From the NCBI GenBank assembly GCA_016788865.1, contig JAEUSB010000074.1, positions 23,492-87,491 on the forward strand: a DNA stretch of 64,000 nucleotides. Reading direction: 5' to 3'. The notes under the pieces are model-generated. The model saw nothing but the letters and a program-made list of their open reading frames with translations. It did no database searches and was not told the DNA's origin. The stretch is from Leptospirales bacterium. GTDB taxonomy: Bacteria; Spirochaetota; Leptospiria; Leptospirales; Leptonemataceae. The translations under genes and the position numbers were made by a program. Shown piece after piece: positions 17,634 through 26,592 of the stretch. Position 1 is the first letter of the stretch, and every line of letters begins with the position of its first letter.

Positions 17634-18335
17634 ATGCTTGAATTCTATCGTGGAAATCCCGAGGCACCTTCTGGCAGCCTTTTGTTCTACTGCCGGGTGC
17701 GCGGGCCAAATCCTTTTGCCCCGGATGCAAAGCTCCTAATATGTCACGTTGTCGTAAGCTACCTGGGGGTTCGCTCGAACAATTTCCCTGTGGTGGTTTT
17801 CCCGCCCTCGGCCCTGGATGCGGAACAGGAATTCTACGACTTACTGGAACTGGATGAGGAAAGCGACGTAGTCCGCCTGGAAGATTTTGAGATTCCTGAG
17901 GGAAAAGCAGAATCGGACTACATGAATGAACGCCTGGAGCGCTTCAACGATCGCGTCTACGAATACGTTGAGATGTATCGCAAGCAACTCGATAAGAAAC
18001 TCAAGCGCGTTTCAAGCGGCTTGAAAGATCCACTGTTCCCGGATCAACCTCTGCTCATTCCAGGGCCCACCATGGACGATAACACTGCAATCCAGAGTAT
18101 TGAACAGTGCATCCGGGACGGTTTCAGTGATAAACAGAGTCTGACGCATGCCATTGACTTTCTGAAAACAAAGCATCCGCAGCTGGACATGATCAACCTG
18201 GAGGCCGCTGCCAAACAGGACGACGTTCAGCTCAGCTCGCTCTATCTCGATAAATTCAAGGCAATCCTTGCCGAGAAGTATGAAGACGCAGCGCGCATTC
18301 AGGTCCAAATTCGTAACTTCAATCCAGCCGGATGA
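17634..18335 (+). CDS. hypothetical protein with UVR-like tail
   Basis: This 233-residue soluble protein has no recognised family. The first 90 residues look alpha/beta, and residues 95-125 form a charged helix (MNERLERFNDRVYEYVEMYRK). Near the end, LAEKYEDAARIQVQIRNF resembles the UVR motif (E-x-YE-x-AA-x-I/L-R-x-x-I) of UvrB/UvrC and McsA-type proteins. The stop overlaps the aldo/keto reductase start by 4 bases, so it is translationally coupled to it. The UVR resemblance is only suggestive. Confidence 0.7.
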   Translation: MLEFYRGNPEAPSGSLLFYCRVRGPNPFAPDAKLLICHVVVSYLGVRSNNFPVVVFPPSALDAEQEFYDLLELDEESDVVRLEDFEIPEGKAESDYMNERLERFNDRVYEYVEMYRKQLDKKLKRVSSGLKDPLFPDQPLLIPGPTMDDNTAIQSIEQCIRDGFSDKQSLTHAIDFLKTKHPQLDMINLEAAAKQDDVQLSSLYLDKFKAILAEKYEDAARIQVQIRNFNPAG

Positions 18336-19852
18336 GTTCTGCGCCTGACTTTGGGTCCGCACTCATTTCGGGCTTCGCAACCCCGGAAGCGACGCGCAGC
18401 TACTTTCGCGATCTAAAATCACTCGATTACAGAGAACTGTCCTGGTTTAGAATTCACGCGAAAACAAATCTGGCCCTCTCGCGTCTTGGCTTTGGCGGCT
18501 ATCGTGTAACGTCCGGGTACAGACCCCATTTTGACGCATTGCGCGAAGCCATAATAACCGGGACCAATGTCATTGATACTTCTACAAATTACTCTGACGG
18601 AGGTTCAGAACAACTGGTAGGCGATGTAATTCGCGAACTCATCTCTGCAAACCGAATCAAGCGTGAAATGGTCGTTGTTGTAACCAAAGTGGGATACATC
18701 CAGGGCAAGACCCTGGAACTCACGCGCGGGACTGGGCTGGCTGACATTGTTGAATATTCGCCGGAATGCTGGCATTGCATCCACCCGGACTTTCTGCGTG
18801 CACAAATCCAGCTCTCCAGATATCGTTTGGGACTCAAGACGATCGATTTTCTGCTGCTGCACAACCCTGAATATTTTTTGCTCGACGCAAAGAATCGCGG
18901 TACTCCCCCCGATGATGCGCGAAATGAATATGAGCGTCGCCTCAAGCGATCATTCACAGCACTGGAAGAGCTTGTTGACAGAGGTGTGATTCGCTATTAT
19001 GGAATCTCATCAAACACACTCCCCGCTTCGCAGACAGAATTTGCTTCAACGCATCTTGATGCAGTACTGCGCGCAGCCGGGCCACATTTTCAGGCAATCC
19101 AGTTCCCTGGAAACGTAATTGAGACGGACTTTCGTTTCAACAGAAACGCAGGCGGTGGAATTCTTGCAAACACGGCGGCAGCTGCCGGCCTCTGGACCAT
19201 GTGCAATAGACCGCTCAATGCGGCAGGCGCGGGTGGACTCGTGCGGCTTGCAAGACTCGTTGAACCGCCCCCGGATGGCGGCGATTCAGGTATCGCCGAG
19301 TTCCACCAGATGCAAGGGCGCCTGACGGACCTTGAAAATCGCCTTGGGGAAGTTTTTGGGGACCGATTCGTGTTTGGCGGCGACGCGCCCTCATTTTCAC
19401 AGATTCTTGCAACACAGCGAGACTCGTTCCACACCACGGACCATTTGCGTGTAGCCATCCCGGGTTTGGTTGTGATCTTTGAAAAGACGGTTCGTCGCCT
19501 GCAAACGGCCGCGCGGTCGCCAAGCGAAAAGATTGCTTTTGAACAGTACGTAAAGGTTGTCAATGCCGTGCTGCATCATTGGGAGAATTATACATCATTC
19601 CTGCACCATCAGAAAATGGAAGAACTCGAACGGGCCCTGGCTGATGCCAATCCTGCCCTGGCCGGGCAACCCCTGGCAAGGCAGGCCCTCTTGTTCCTGC
19701 TCGCAGGACGGGTGCCGGCAACCGTACTGGTTGGAATGCGCAAGGTGAAATACGTGAGACAGCTCAGCCAGGTCTACCGGGTTCCGCCGCCCCAGGAAAG
19801 CGACGCACTCGGTATCGTGACGGCCGCCTCACATGCCCTGGATAAATTTTGA
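18332..19852 (+). CDS. aldo/keto reductase with internal insertion
   Basis: This 506-residue protein is an NAD(P)H-dependent aldo/keto reductase. The full catalytic tetrad is visible: Asp82, Tyr87 (IDTSTNYSDGG), Lys119 (VVTKVGY) and His177 (LLLHNPE). Family enzymes have about 280-350 residues. Here the barrel is interrupted after NTAAAAGLW by roughly 140 extra residues, mostly helical, before the terminal cofactor segment ATVLVGMRKVKYV. The substrate is unknown. It starts within the previous gene's stop (ATGA). Confidence 0.85.
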   Translation: MSSAPDFGSALISGFATPEATRSYFRDLKSLDYRELSWFRIHAKTNLALSRLGFGGYRVTSGYRPHFDALREAIITGTNVIDTSTNYSDGGSEQLVGDVIRELISANRIKREMVVVVTKVGYIQGKTLELTRGTGLADIVEYSPECWHCIHPDFLRAQIQLSRYRLGLKTIDFLLLHNPEYFLLDAKNRGTPPDDARNEYERRLKRSFTALEELVDRGVIRYYGISSNTLPASQTEFASTHLDAVLRAAGPHFQAIQFPGNVIETDFRFNRNAGGGILANTAAAAGLWTMCNRPLNAAGAGGLVRLARLVEPPPDGGDSGIAEFHQMQGRLTDLENRLGEVFGDRFVFGGDAPSFSQILATQRDSFHTTDHLRVAIPGLVVIFEKTVRRLQTAARSPSEKIAFEQYVKVVNAVLHHWENYTSFLHHQKMEELERALADANPALAGQPLARQALLFLLAGRVPATVLVGMRKVKYVRQLSQVYRVPPPQESDALGIVTAASHALDKF

Positions 19853-19886
19853 TTGCCCGGTAGGCGCGCCCCCCTCAAATCGAAGT

Positions 19887-20108
19887 ATGCTCACAAAACA
19901 GCAAGAAGAGCTCATCGTCGTCTATAACCAGGCATTGGCCCTTTACAAGAACCGTAAGTTCAAGGAGGCCAAAGCGCTGTTTCAGAAAGGTCTGGAGCTC
20001 GTGCCGGAGGACGGCCCTTCTTTGCTCTATATCGATCGCTGTGACGGATACATTGAAGACCCACCAGGTGAAGACTGGGATGGCGTCTACGTCATGAAAA
20101 CGAAGTAA
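19887..20108 (+). CDS. small TPR protein
   Basis: This 73-residue protein begins MLTKQQEELIVVYNQALALYKNR and holds one and a half tetratricopeptide repeats (ALALYKNRKFKEAKALFQKGLELVPEDGPSLLY). It ends DWDGVYVMKTK. The tail closely resembles the C-terminal extension of spirochaete class III adenylate/guanylate cyclases, but no cyclase domain is attached. It could be a stand-alone adaptor. The longer frame starting inside the reductase is less likely. Confidence 0.68.
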   Translation: MLTKQQEELIVVYNQALALYKNRKFKEAKALFQKGLELVPEDGPSLLYIDRCDGYIEDPPGEDWDGVYVMKTK

Positions 20109-20119
20109 CCAGGAATTAT

Positions 20120-20524
20120 ATGCTCAAAAAGAAAGAAACCTCGCCCGGCATGACCGAAGGCGGCCCTATTTCCACAATCCTCGGAAGAGAGACATCCTTC
20201 CAGGGCGTTATGGAATTCAAACGGCCGCTGCAAATCAACGGGCACTTTGAGGGCGAGCTGGTCACTGACGGAGTGCTCGTGGTCGGAGAGGGCGCAGTCG
20301 TTAAAGCAAACATCCGAGCCGGCATTGTAATCGTTGCCGGTGAGGTGACAGGAAACATTGAAGCACGCCAGAAACTTGAAATGCTTACTTCAGGGCGCGT
20401 GTTTGGCAATGTGCGCACAGCAAAGCTTCAGGTAGCAGACGGTGTTGTGTTCGATGGAAATTGTGAAATGATTACGGAGGGTCAGTCCTCCAACCGTGCC
20501 ACAGAAGCAAAAGCATCGGCGTGA
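20120..20524 (+). CDS. bactofilin
   Basis: Bactofilins polymerise into membrane-associated filaments that organise cell-shape and envelope enzymes. This 134-residue protein has a disordered head and the bactofilin beta-helix made of short repeats: LQINGHFEGELVTDG, LVVGEGAVVKANIRAG, VIVAGEVTGNIEA, LEMLTSGRVFGNVRT. The C-terminal tail is polar. The last 43 bases overlap the convergent glycosyltransferase gene on the other strand. Confidence 0.92.
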   Translation: MLKKKETSPGMTEGGPISTILGRETSFQGVMEFKRPLQINGHFEGELVTDGVLVVGEGAVVKANIRAGIVIVAGEVTGNIEARQKLEMLTSGRVFGNVRTAKLQVADGVVFDGNCEMITEGQSSNRATEAKASA

Positions 20525-21591
20525 ATCCGGGCCGTCCTGGCCCAGGACCAATCAGTAGCTTTCCACTTGATTGCAGGTAGTTTGTTCCTGTGATAAAGGT
20601 TGGTCGTTTCAGAAAGAGCAGTAGCCCAGAGCGAAGTGTCGCGTGCGGGCAAGTAGCGAACCTGGCGACCGCCAATTTCATGAAAGCAGGGCAAATCAGA
20701 AACGAGCGCATATTTTCCGTGCGACATAGCCTCAAGCAAAGGTAAGCCAAAGCCTTCATAAATGGAAGGCATCACAAGGAACGCGCATCCGGCATAGAGT
20801 CCATGCAGCGCTTCATCACTGAGTGCATCCTCAATCCGAACAAGCCCTTGCCCTTCGAGTGTTTCCAATCTGGAATAGAATTCTGGTGTCTCCCAACCAC
20901 GTCGTCCGGCGATGACCAGCTGCAACGGCTTTCTTTCATTCCTGGCATAGCGAGAATACGCATCAAGCAGGGTTCCGTAATTCTTTCGCGGCTCAAGCGT
21001 TGAGACAGCCAGAATGTACGGTTTGCGTCGTGGAGTGGCCTTAATCTTTGGCGGAACGTCCGCGCCCAGTAACGCAACGCCCGTGCGCGATTCAGGGACA
21101 TTCAATTCTCGAATCATGTCCACGCGTGATTGATCTGAAATGCAGAGGATGCGCTCCGCTCGTCTGACGCTGTATTTCAAAAAGGCTTTTTGCTGTATGC
21201 GTGCAATTGTACGCATTGCTCCCGGAAAATACAGCGCGACTAGATCGTAGAACGTTAGCACGGCCGGCAAAGCGCGCGGTAGTAAGGGAGGCAGAACCTG
21301 TTGTGATCCCCAGAATACATCGAGCGAATCGTGGCGTAGCCGGAGCGGTAAAGCGGAATTGAACCAAAGGCCCTGCTTCCATGCGAGGGCTCCAGTGCCC
21401 TGCACCCATTTGATATTAGGACGCTTCAACAGATCGAGATGGTCTCCGTGACATGGACCTGCCGAATACAAGAGAAACTCATCTGAACTTCGCGCGGGGT
21501 AATGTCGCAGTACGTTCGTAATGACACGAGCCACGCCCGATGTGCGTGAACTCAGCGGTCGCGCATCAACTCCGATTCGCAGGGCGCGCAT
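20482..21591 (-). CDS. glycosyltransferase family 4 protein
   Basis: This 369-residue GT-B glycosyltransferase (GT4 type) transfers a sugar from a nucleotide donor, probably onto lipopolysaccharide or another envelope glycan. The N-terminal domain starts RIGVDARPLSSRTSGVARV. The C-terminal donor domain has STLEPRKNYGTLLDAY, LVIAGRRGWE and the EX7E region MPSIYEGFGLPLLEAMSHG. No membrane segment is seen. It overlaps hfq by 26 bases at its start and bactofilin at its end. Confidence 0.88.
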   Translation of the reverse strand: MRALRIGVDARPLSSRTSGVARVITNVLRHYPARSSDEFLLYSAGPCHGDHLDLLKRPNIKWVQGTGALAWKQGLWFNSALPLRLRHDSLDVFWGSQQVLPPLLPRALPAVLTFYDLVALYFPGAMRTIARIQQKAFLKYSVRRAERILCISDQSRVDMIRELNVPESRTGVALLGADVPPKIKATPRRKPYILAVSTLEPRKNYGTLLDAYSRYARNERKPLQLVIAGRRGWETPEFYSRLETLEGQGLVRIEDALSDEALHGLYAGCAFLVMPSIYEGFGLPLLEAMSHGKYALVSDLPCFHEIGGRQVRYLPARDTSLWATALSETTNLYHRNKLPAIKWKATDWSWARTARIHADAFASVARLED

Positions 21592-21802
21592 CTTTGCGAG
21601 GAGGTTTCTTGCCTGCGTGAACAGACGTAATGGAATGCTTGTAGACTAACACCGTGCGACCATCTTGCTCAAGTAACACTGTGAAGTTATCGTGCGCGCT
21701 CACCTTTCCACGCACCGGCACACCGGTCTTCAAGTACATGGAAACTGGTTTCCCGGATTTCAGAGCGCTTTCAAAAAGTTCGTCTTGAATCGCAACGAGC
21801 AC
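21566..21802 (-). CDS. hfq: RNA chaperone Hfq
   Basis: Hfq is the hexameric Sm-like chaperone that pairs small RNAs with mRNAs. The 78-residue protein has Sm1 (VSMYLKTGVPVRGKVSAHDNFTVLL) and the Sm2 signature YKHSITSV, followed by a short basic tail (AGKKPPRKDARPANRS). The start is a GTG. It is out of its common miaA-hfq-hflX context, and its end runs 26 bases into the glycosyltransferase gene. Confidence 0.9.
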   Translation of the reverse strand: MLVAIQDELFESALKSGKPVSMYLKTGVPVRGKVSAHDNFTVLLEQDGRTVLVYKHSITSVHAGKKPPRKDARPANRS

Positions 21803-21879
21803 TGCGCATGGTCAGCTCCCCGCGACAGAAGTCAAGTCCTATCAGAAATTTCGACTATCCGTCGATTCCAGGCGGATTG

Positions 21880-22725
21880 TCAATACCTGGTTCGCAGTTC
21901 CAATTTCTTCTGGATAAAGTACTGCCGAAACTCTTCCACCAGTTTTGAGTTCCCACCGCAAATGCCAATTGTCTTTGGATCAACCTGGTTATAAACGCGT
22001 TTTACCTGATTCTGCAAGTCTATGACGCTGGAGTTAGCGTGACACAGAATCAGTGCTGCCCCCCCGCAAATGTCCCAATCATTCTTTGGAAAAAGACTGA
22101 TTACCAGATCGCCCTCCCCGGCAGCCAGCAATGCAAGCTTCCGGGCGATAGATCCCATAGGTCGTATGTCAAAATCCCCACGCAGGCTATTAAACGTACC
22201 ACGCTTGTCTTCCGTCTGGCTTACAAGCAGAACACAACCGGCAAGATTTGTTCGGTCGGAGAGCTTGCATTCAACAGATCTGCTCTGGTCGGTCTCAAGA
22301 GGCGATTTCCGAACGCTGCGGCTCTTTGAACCAAAGACGATAAGATCTTCTGCCGGCATCGCAACGGCACCCATGATTGGAACACCATTGTCGCAAAGGC
22401 CGGCTGAGACCGAGAACTGGGTTTGCCCTTCGACAAATTCTCGCGTCCCATCGATTGGATCCACAACCCAGAGGAAGCGCTGGGTTAGGCGCGCAGAATC
22501 ATCTACTGACTCTTCTGAAAGCCAGCCTGATTCAGGCAAGAGTGCGCGGAGTTTTGTTTCAAGAATCGAGTTTGCAAGCAAGTCTGCCGTCGTGAGAGGA
22601 CCGGCCTCGCCTTTGCTTGAAACTTTAAAATCTTTACTATTGAAAACGGACCGCACTGCCAGGGCCGCCTCGCGGACGGCCTCGGTTAAACCGTTGAGGA
22701 GCGTCTCCTCCTGAGCAACATCCAC
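21880..22725 (-). CDS. cysQ: 3'(2'),5'-bisphosphate nucleotidase / inositol phosphatase family
   Basis: This 281-residue Mg-dependent, Li-sensitive phosphatase family member probably removes the 3'-phosphate from PAP made in sulfur metabolism. Metal ligands are in WLSEES, in DPIDGT (Asp89, Asp92) and in KNDWDICGGAALILCHA near the end. Inositol monophosphatase is the alternative, but TREFVEGQTQFSV resembles CysQ (DGTKEFI). The start is a GTG just after the stop of the preceding gene. Confidence 0.82.
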   Translation of the reverse strand: MDVAQEETLLNGLTEAVREAALAVRSVFNSKDFKVSSKGEAGPLTTADLLANSILETKLRALLPESGWLSEESVDDSARLTQRFLWVVDPIDGTREFVEGQTQFSVSAGLCDNGVPIMGAVAMPAEDLIVFGSKSRSVRKSPLETDQSRSVECKLSDRTNLAGCVLLVSQTEDKRGTFNSLRGDFDIRPMGSIARKLALLAAGEGDLVISLFPKNDWDICGGAALILCHANSSVIDLQNQVKRVYNQVDPKTIGICGGNSKLVEEFRQYFIQKKLELRTRY

Positions 22726-22729
22726 TTAA

Positions 22730-23179
22730 TCAGGGCTGCGCTGGTTGAGATGCTGGCTGAGCCGGCTGTGACGCTGGCTGTTCCTTGTGGGACATGTCAA
22801 CTTCGCCCGCGTCCAGAAACTTTTCAAATACCGGAGACTGCAGGAACAATTCCGGGCTACGACTGAACTCGAAACGAAGCAGAACGTTCTTGTACTTAAC
22901 GAAATAGATTACCGGCGATGTTGGATTTTCATAATCGATGGTGGCCGCAGTAAGCTCTTTGAGCATTTTTTCGCGGTCTTCATAAAAGTGACGGTTGATG
23001 GAGAGACGAACAGCATTTACAAGGTTCGATTCCAGGGTCTTCAAACGGGCCTCTGGTCCGGTCTGTTTATTGCGAATGGCTTCTTCGACAGCACGGAACT
23101 CTTGCTGCAATCCTTCCTTGCGACCTGCAAGCAGAGGCAATGTTGAAATGAGTAAGGCAAGGGTAAGGATTTTTTTCAT
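22730..23179 (-). CDS. small secreted protein, unknown
   Basis: This 149-residue protein has a signal peptide (MKKILTLALLISTLPLLAG). A helical charged region follows, then PVIYFVKYKNVLLRFEFSRSPELF, and a low-complexity tail of repeated QPASQPA units. The chosen ATG has GAGG 7 bases upstream. The family is not recognised. It lies between pcrA/uvrD and cysQ in the long minus-strand run. Confidence 0.68.
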   Translation of the reverse strand: MKKILTLALLISTLPLLAGRKEGLQQEFRAVEEAIRNKQTGPEARLKTLESNLVNAVRLSINRHFYEDREKMLKELTAATIDYENPTSPVIYFVKYKNVLLRFEFSRSPELFLQSPVFEKFLDAGEVDMSHKEQPASQPAQPASQPAQP

Positions 23180-23235
23180 TTGATACCTCAATCGGTCCCA
23201 ATGTGATCAAAATTGAGGGTCTGGCTACCGATTTT

Positions 23236-25404
23236 TCAGCCTTCGAGCCGCTCAAGCGGCGTATATTTGGTCAGAAAATAGCGGGTCTTCTCCTCGCCGT
23301 CAAACTGGATTCCGGCCTTCAGGCCGGCCACTGTGGACTCAACTTCGACAACCGTGCCTGGCCCGTAGCTCTTATGGCGGATCCGCTCATCCACACGCAA
23401 ATCGTTCACTTCGGGTGGTCGAACCTGAGCGCGATCCATTGCACGTGCGGCAAAGGGGGCAGATGTCTGTCTACGCGCCGGACTTTGAGTGAAGACGGCG
23501 GGATCAATTTCAGAGAGAAACCGGGAAGGTAGTCTTGGTTGATAGCTGCCCTGGATCCTGCGAAAACGGCTACCCGAAATAAACAGAAGTTCGCGCGCAC
23601 GGGTGATCCCCACATACGCCAGACGCCTCTCCTCTTCAATGCCATCTTCAAGAGAAAATACATGCGGAAGAGTTCCTTCTTCAAGGCCTGTGAAGAACAC
23701 AGCTCTGTACTCCAGACCCTTTGCGTTGTGCAGCGTGATCAAGTTTACTGATTCGCTGGACTCTGTCCCTGACTCGGCTGAGTACAAAGAGATTTGTTGC
23801 AGGTACGCCGCAAGCGAAGGGCTCGTTTCGGTCTCTTCATAGTCTTGAATTGAATTGGAGAACTCCTGAATGTTTTCAATCCGCGATTCACCTGGATTCT
23901 CGTCTTTCTCGAGGAATTGCATATAGCCCGTATCCTCAAGAATCGATTCAAGGATTGCAGAGGGTTTGCTCTGATCCATGCCACGCCATTTTTCAAAGAG
24001 ACCGTGAAGTCTGCGGATGGCGGTTGCCGCACGGATGCCGCTGAGATTTTCTGCATCTGCCATTGCATCGTGTAAGGTTGTTGAGTTTGCCAGTGCATGT
24101 GCTTCGAGGCGCGCGAGGCCTGCTTCGCCCAGACCTCGCGATGGAACATTGATGATTCGATTGAGGCTGATTGAATCGTCCGGATTTACAACGACAGAAA
24201 GGTAGGCTATCAGGTCCTTGATTTCCTTGCGATCATAGAATCTAAACCCACCCACAAGGAGATAGGCCATCCCTTCACGACGAAGCATTTCCTCAAAGAC
24301 GCGAGATTGCGCGTTGGTCCTGTAAAAAACAGCCTGCTCATTGTACGGGATACCCTTGTTCTTAAGTGAACGGATTTTTGAGACCACACCAGCGGCCTCC
24401 TCCTGGTCAGACTCATAAATGGTATACTCAATCTTTTCGCCTTCTAGTTTGCGCGTGAAAAGCGTCTTATCTCTTCGCGATTCATTGTTTGTGATCATGG
24501 AAGAAGCCGCTTTGAGAATAGGTGCCGTGCTTCTGTAATTCTCTTCGAGTTTGAGAACCAAACATTTTGGATAATCTTTCTCAAACGAAAGAATATTTCG
24601 AATATCGGCGCCGCGCCAGGAATAAATCGACTGATCATCATCCCCAACGACTGCAAGATTTCCGTGCGATCCAGCGATCAGATTTCCGAGCATGTACTGT
24701 GCGTGGTTTGTATCCTGATACTCATCGATCATGAAGTATCGCCAGAGGTTCTGATAGTCTGCGAGTATCTCCGGGTGATTCTGAAACAACCGAACCGTTT
24801 GGTAGATTAGATCACCAAAATCAAGCGCGTTGTTCGCGCGCAACCGACGCATGTACTCCTCGTAGACCGGGACGACTTCTTCGTCGTAGCGATCACCCTT
24901 CTCTGCCATGAGATCGGGCGAGCGCATCAAGTCTCGAGCCGTGTTAATTCGCTCTGCGGCACTTTTCGGGGTCATCCACGCCGAAGCAATATTCAAATCC
25001 TTGATGATCTTTTTGATCAATGCTTCCTGGTCGTTTGAATCATAGATACTAAAACCAGATTTGAGGCCCAGCTGAGCTGCGTGCTTGCGTAGAATATACA
25101 GCCCCAGAGAGTGAAAGGTCCTGACCAGAACGCTTTCCGCCATTGGACCCATCAGACCATGGAGGCGGTTCTTCATCTCTTCCGCCGCTTTATTGGTAAA
25201 CGTGACCGCTGCTATCCGATAGGGAGCGACGTTCTTAATCCTGCAGAGGTAGGCAATTCGATGCGTGATGACTCGCGTCTTTCCCGAACCCGCGCCGGCC
25301 AGGATCAAGAGTGGACCCTGATCATGCAGAACAGCCTGCCGCTGAACCTCGTTCAGTTTTCCCAGCAATTCCTGTTCGATCTTTTCAAGTAGTTCATTCT
25401 TCAT
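23236..25404 (-). CDS. pcrA: UvrD/PcrA-type DNA helicase
   Basis: This 722-residue superfamily 1A helicase unwinds DNA 3' to 5' in repair and replication. The motifs are complete: Q-motif LNEVQRQAV, Walker A AGAGSGKT, DEYQDTN (motif II), VGDDDQSIYSWRGAD (III), LEENYRS (IV), and AYVGITRARELLFI near the end (VI). A C-terminal Tudor-like stretch (GPGTVVEVESTVAGLKAGIQF) is like the RNA-polymerase-interacting tail of PcrA. Its start overlaps ribD by 4 bases. Confidence 0.93.
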   Translation of the reverse strand: MKNELLEKIEQELLGKLNEVQRQAVLHDQGPLLILAGAGSGKTRVITHRIAYLCRIKNVAPYRIAAVTFTNKAAEEMKNRLHGLMGPMAESVLVRTFHSLGLYILRKHAAQLGLKSGFSIYDSNDQEALIKKIIKDLNIASAWMTPKSAAERINTARDLMRSPDLMAEKGDRYDEEVVPVYEEYMRRLRANNALDFGDLIYQTVRLFQNHPEILADYQNLWRYFMIDEYQDTNHAQYMLGNLIAGSHGNLAVVGDDDQSIYSWRGADIRNILSFEKDYPKCLVLKLEENYRSTAPILKAASSMITNNESRRDKTLFTRKLEGEKIEYTIYESDQEEAAGVVSKIRSLKNKGIPYNEQAVFYRTNAQSRVFEEMLRREGMAYLLVGGFRFYDRKEIKDLIAYLSVVVNPDDSISLNRIINVPSRGLGEAGLARLEAHALANSTTLHDAMADAENLSGIRAATAIRRLHGLFEKWRGMDQSKPSAILESILEDTGYMQFLEKDENPGESRIENIQEFSNSIQDYEETETSPSLAAYLQQISLYSAESGTESSESVNLITLHNAKGLEYRAVFFTGLEEGTLPHVFSLEDGIEEERRLAYVGITRARELLFISGSRFRRIQGSYQPRLPSRFLSEIDPAVFTQSPARRQTSAPFAARAMDRAQVRPPEVNDLRVDERIRHKSYGPGTVVEVESTVAGLKAGIQFDGEEKTRYFLTKYTPLERLEG

Positions 25405-26588
25405 GCGGGATTTGCAACCACCAGATCATCAGTTCCACCGGAATACCGGGCATGGACGCGTGCCTGCTTCAAGGATGGGGGCAATGCAACGTCGAGATCG
25501 GCGGAGTTGGCCTGCGTGCCATCCGCAAGTGTCCAGGAATCTTCCGCGCCATGCTTCCTTTCTATCAGCAGAACACGATCATGCTGATTCAGGCCCAAAG
25601 CAATTGCATTGTGCAATCCCGCACCACCTTCAATCAGAACTTCATTAAATCCGCAGGAGGCTAGTTCCGTCCGTAGAGCAATTGTAAAGTTCGGGTGTGA
25701 CAATGCGGGCAAGGGTTTTGCCCCAAGGCCCGACCACTGCTTGTTCTCAGTTAAATCAAAATAGAGAGATCTGCGACTCGTTTCCCCCTCAAGCTTTGCC
25801 TGTTTTGCCAACCATGCATCCAGACCCGCAAACGGCCGCCCCATCAAGAAGACCCGAGCAGGCTGATAGACAGGATCGTTAGCAAGGCGAATGCACTCGG
25901 CAGAATTGTCCAGTAATGAGTCCATCCAGACATCTTCACCAGAAACGCGCTTCAATCTTCCAGTTATCGATGGACTACGGAAGTTCAACCCAGGTAAATC
26001 AACGGCGATCGTGCCGGGTCCCACAACGACGGCATCGAGCTTTGCGCGCAATAGTTGCCCGATCCATTGCCCGTCCTCCCCCGAAATTCCGACGCGCCTC
26101 TTTCTGCTACCCATCCAGCCCGCCATCGTTGCCGCCTTCAGATGAAATCGGGGGCCCTGTCCGCTTGAGCGCGAAATGAAACCATGAAGAAATTCCTGAC
26201 CAGGCATCGTCACTGATTGAACCGCAAGGCCCGCAGACTGCAAAGCGCGCACTCCCGCTTGATTCAGCAATGGATCCATGCAGGAAATATGAATGTTCAA
26301 ACCCGGGTATTGCACGATCCGATCCACACAGGGCGGTGTTCGGCCATGCGTGGAGCAAGGCTCCAGTGTGACGTACATATCTCCAGTGACACGGAGCGAC
26401 TCATCGCCTAACGTCTGATCCATTGAATCCAGTGCAACAATCTCAGCGTGTCGCCTGCCCGGCTGCTCGGTTGCGCCCGTGAATACACCTTGATCCGTAA
26501 CAATAACGCAGGCTACGGATGGGTTGGGCCAGGTACGCCCGGTCGAGAGAATGGATTGGCGGCAGATCTCTCGAGCTACCGCATCCAT
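25401..26588 (-). CDS. ribD: riboflavin biosynthesis deaminase/reductase RibD
   Basis: RibD deaminates the pyrimidine intermediate of riboflavin synthesis and then reduces its ribose. The N-terminal deaminase has zinc ligands His47 (RHAEIVAL), Cys78 and Cys87 (EPCSTHGRTPPC). The C-terminal reductase starts at about residue 145 and keeps DAVVVGPGTIAVDLPGLN and EVLIEGGAGLHNAI. I chose the ATG at 26588, 4 bases after the secF stop; the open frame upstream lies inside secF. No other riboflavin gene is near. Confidence 0.9.
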   Translation of the reverse strand: MDAVAREICRQSILSTGRTWPNPSVACVIVTDQGVFTGATEQPGRRHAEIVALDSMDQTLGDESLRVTGDMYVTLEPCSTHGRTPPCVDRIVQYPGLNIHISCMDPLLNQAGVRALQSAGLAVQSVTMPGQEFLHGFISRSSGQGPRFHLKAATMAGWMGSRKRRVGISGEDGQWIGQLLRAKLDAVVVGPGTIAVDLPGLNFRSPSITGRLKRVSGEDVWMDSLLDNSAECIRLANDPVYQPARVFLMGRPFAGLDAWLAKQAKLEGETSRRSLYFDLTENKQWSGLGAKPLPALSHPNFTIALRTELASCGFNEVLIEGGAGLHNAIALGLNQHDRVLLIERKHGAEDSWTLADGTQANSADLDVALPPSLKQARVHARYSGGTDDLVVANPA

Positions 26589-26592
26589 TCCA

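Noticed and set aside
22070..22714. A 214-codon plus-strand frame opposite cysQ
   Set aside because: It is antisense to a gene with intact DPIDGT and WDxxGG motifs and is Ser/Arg-rich without any domain.
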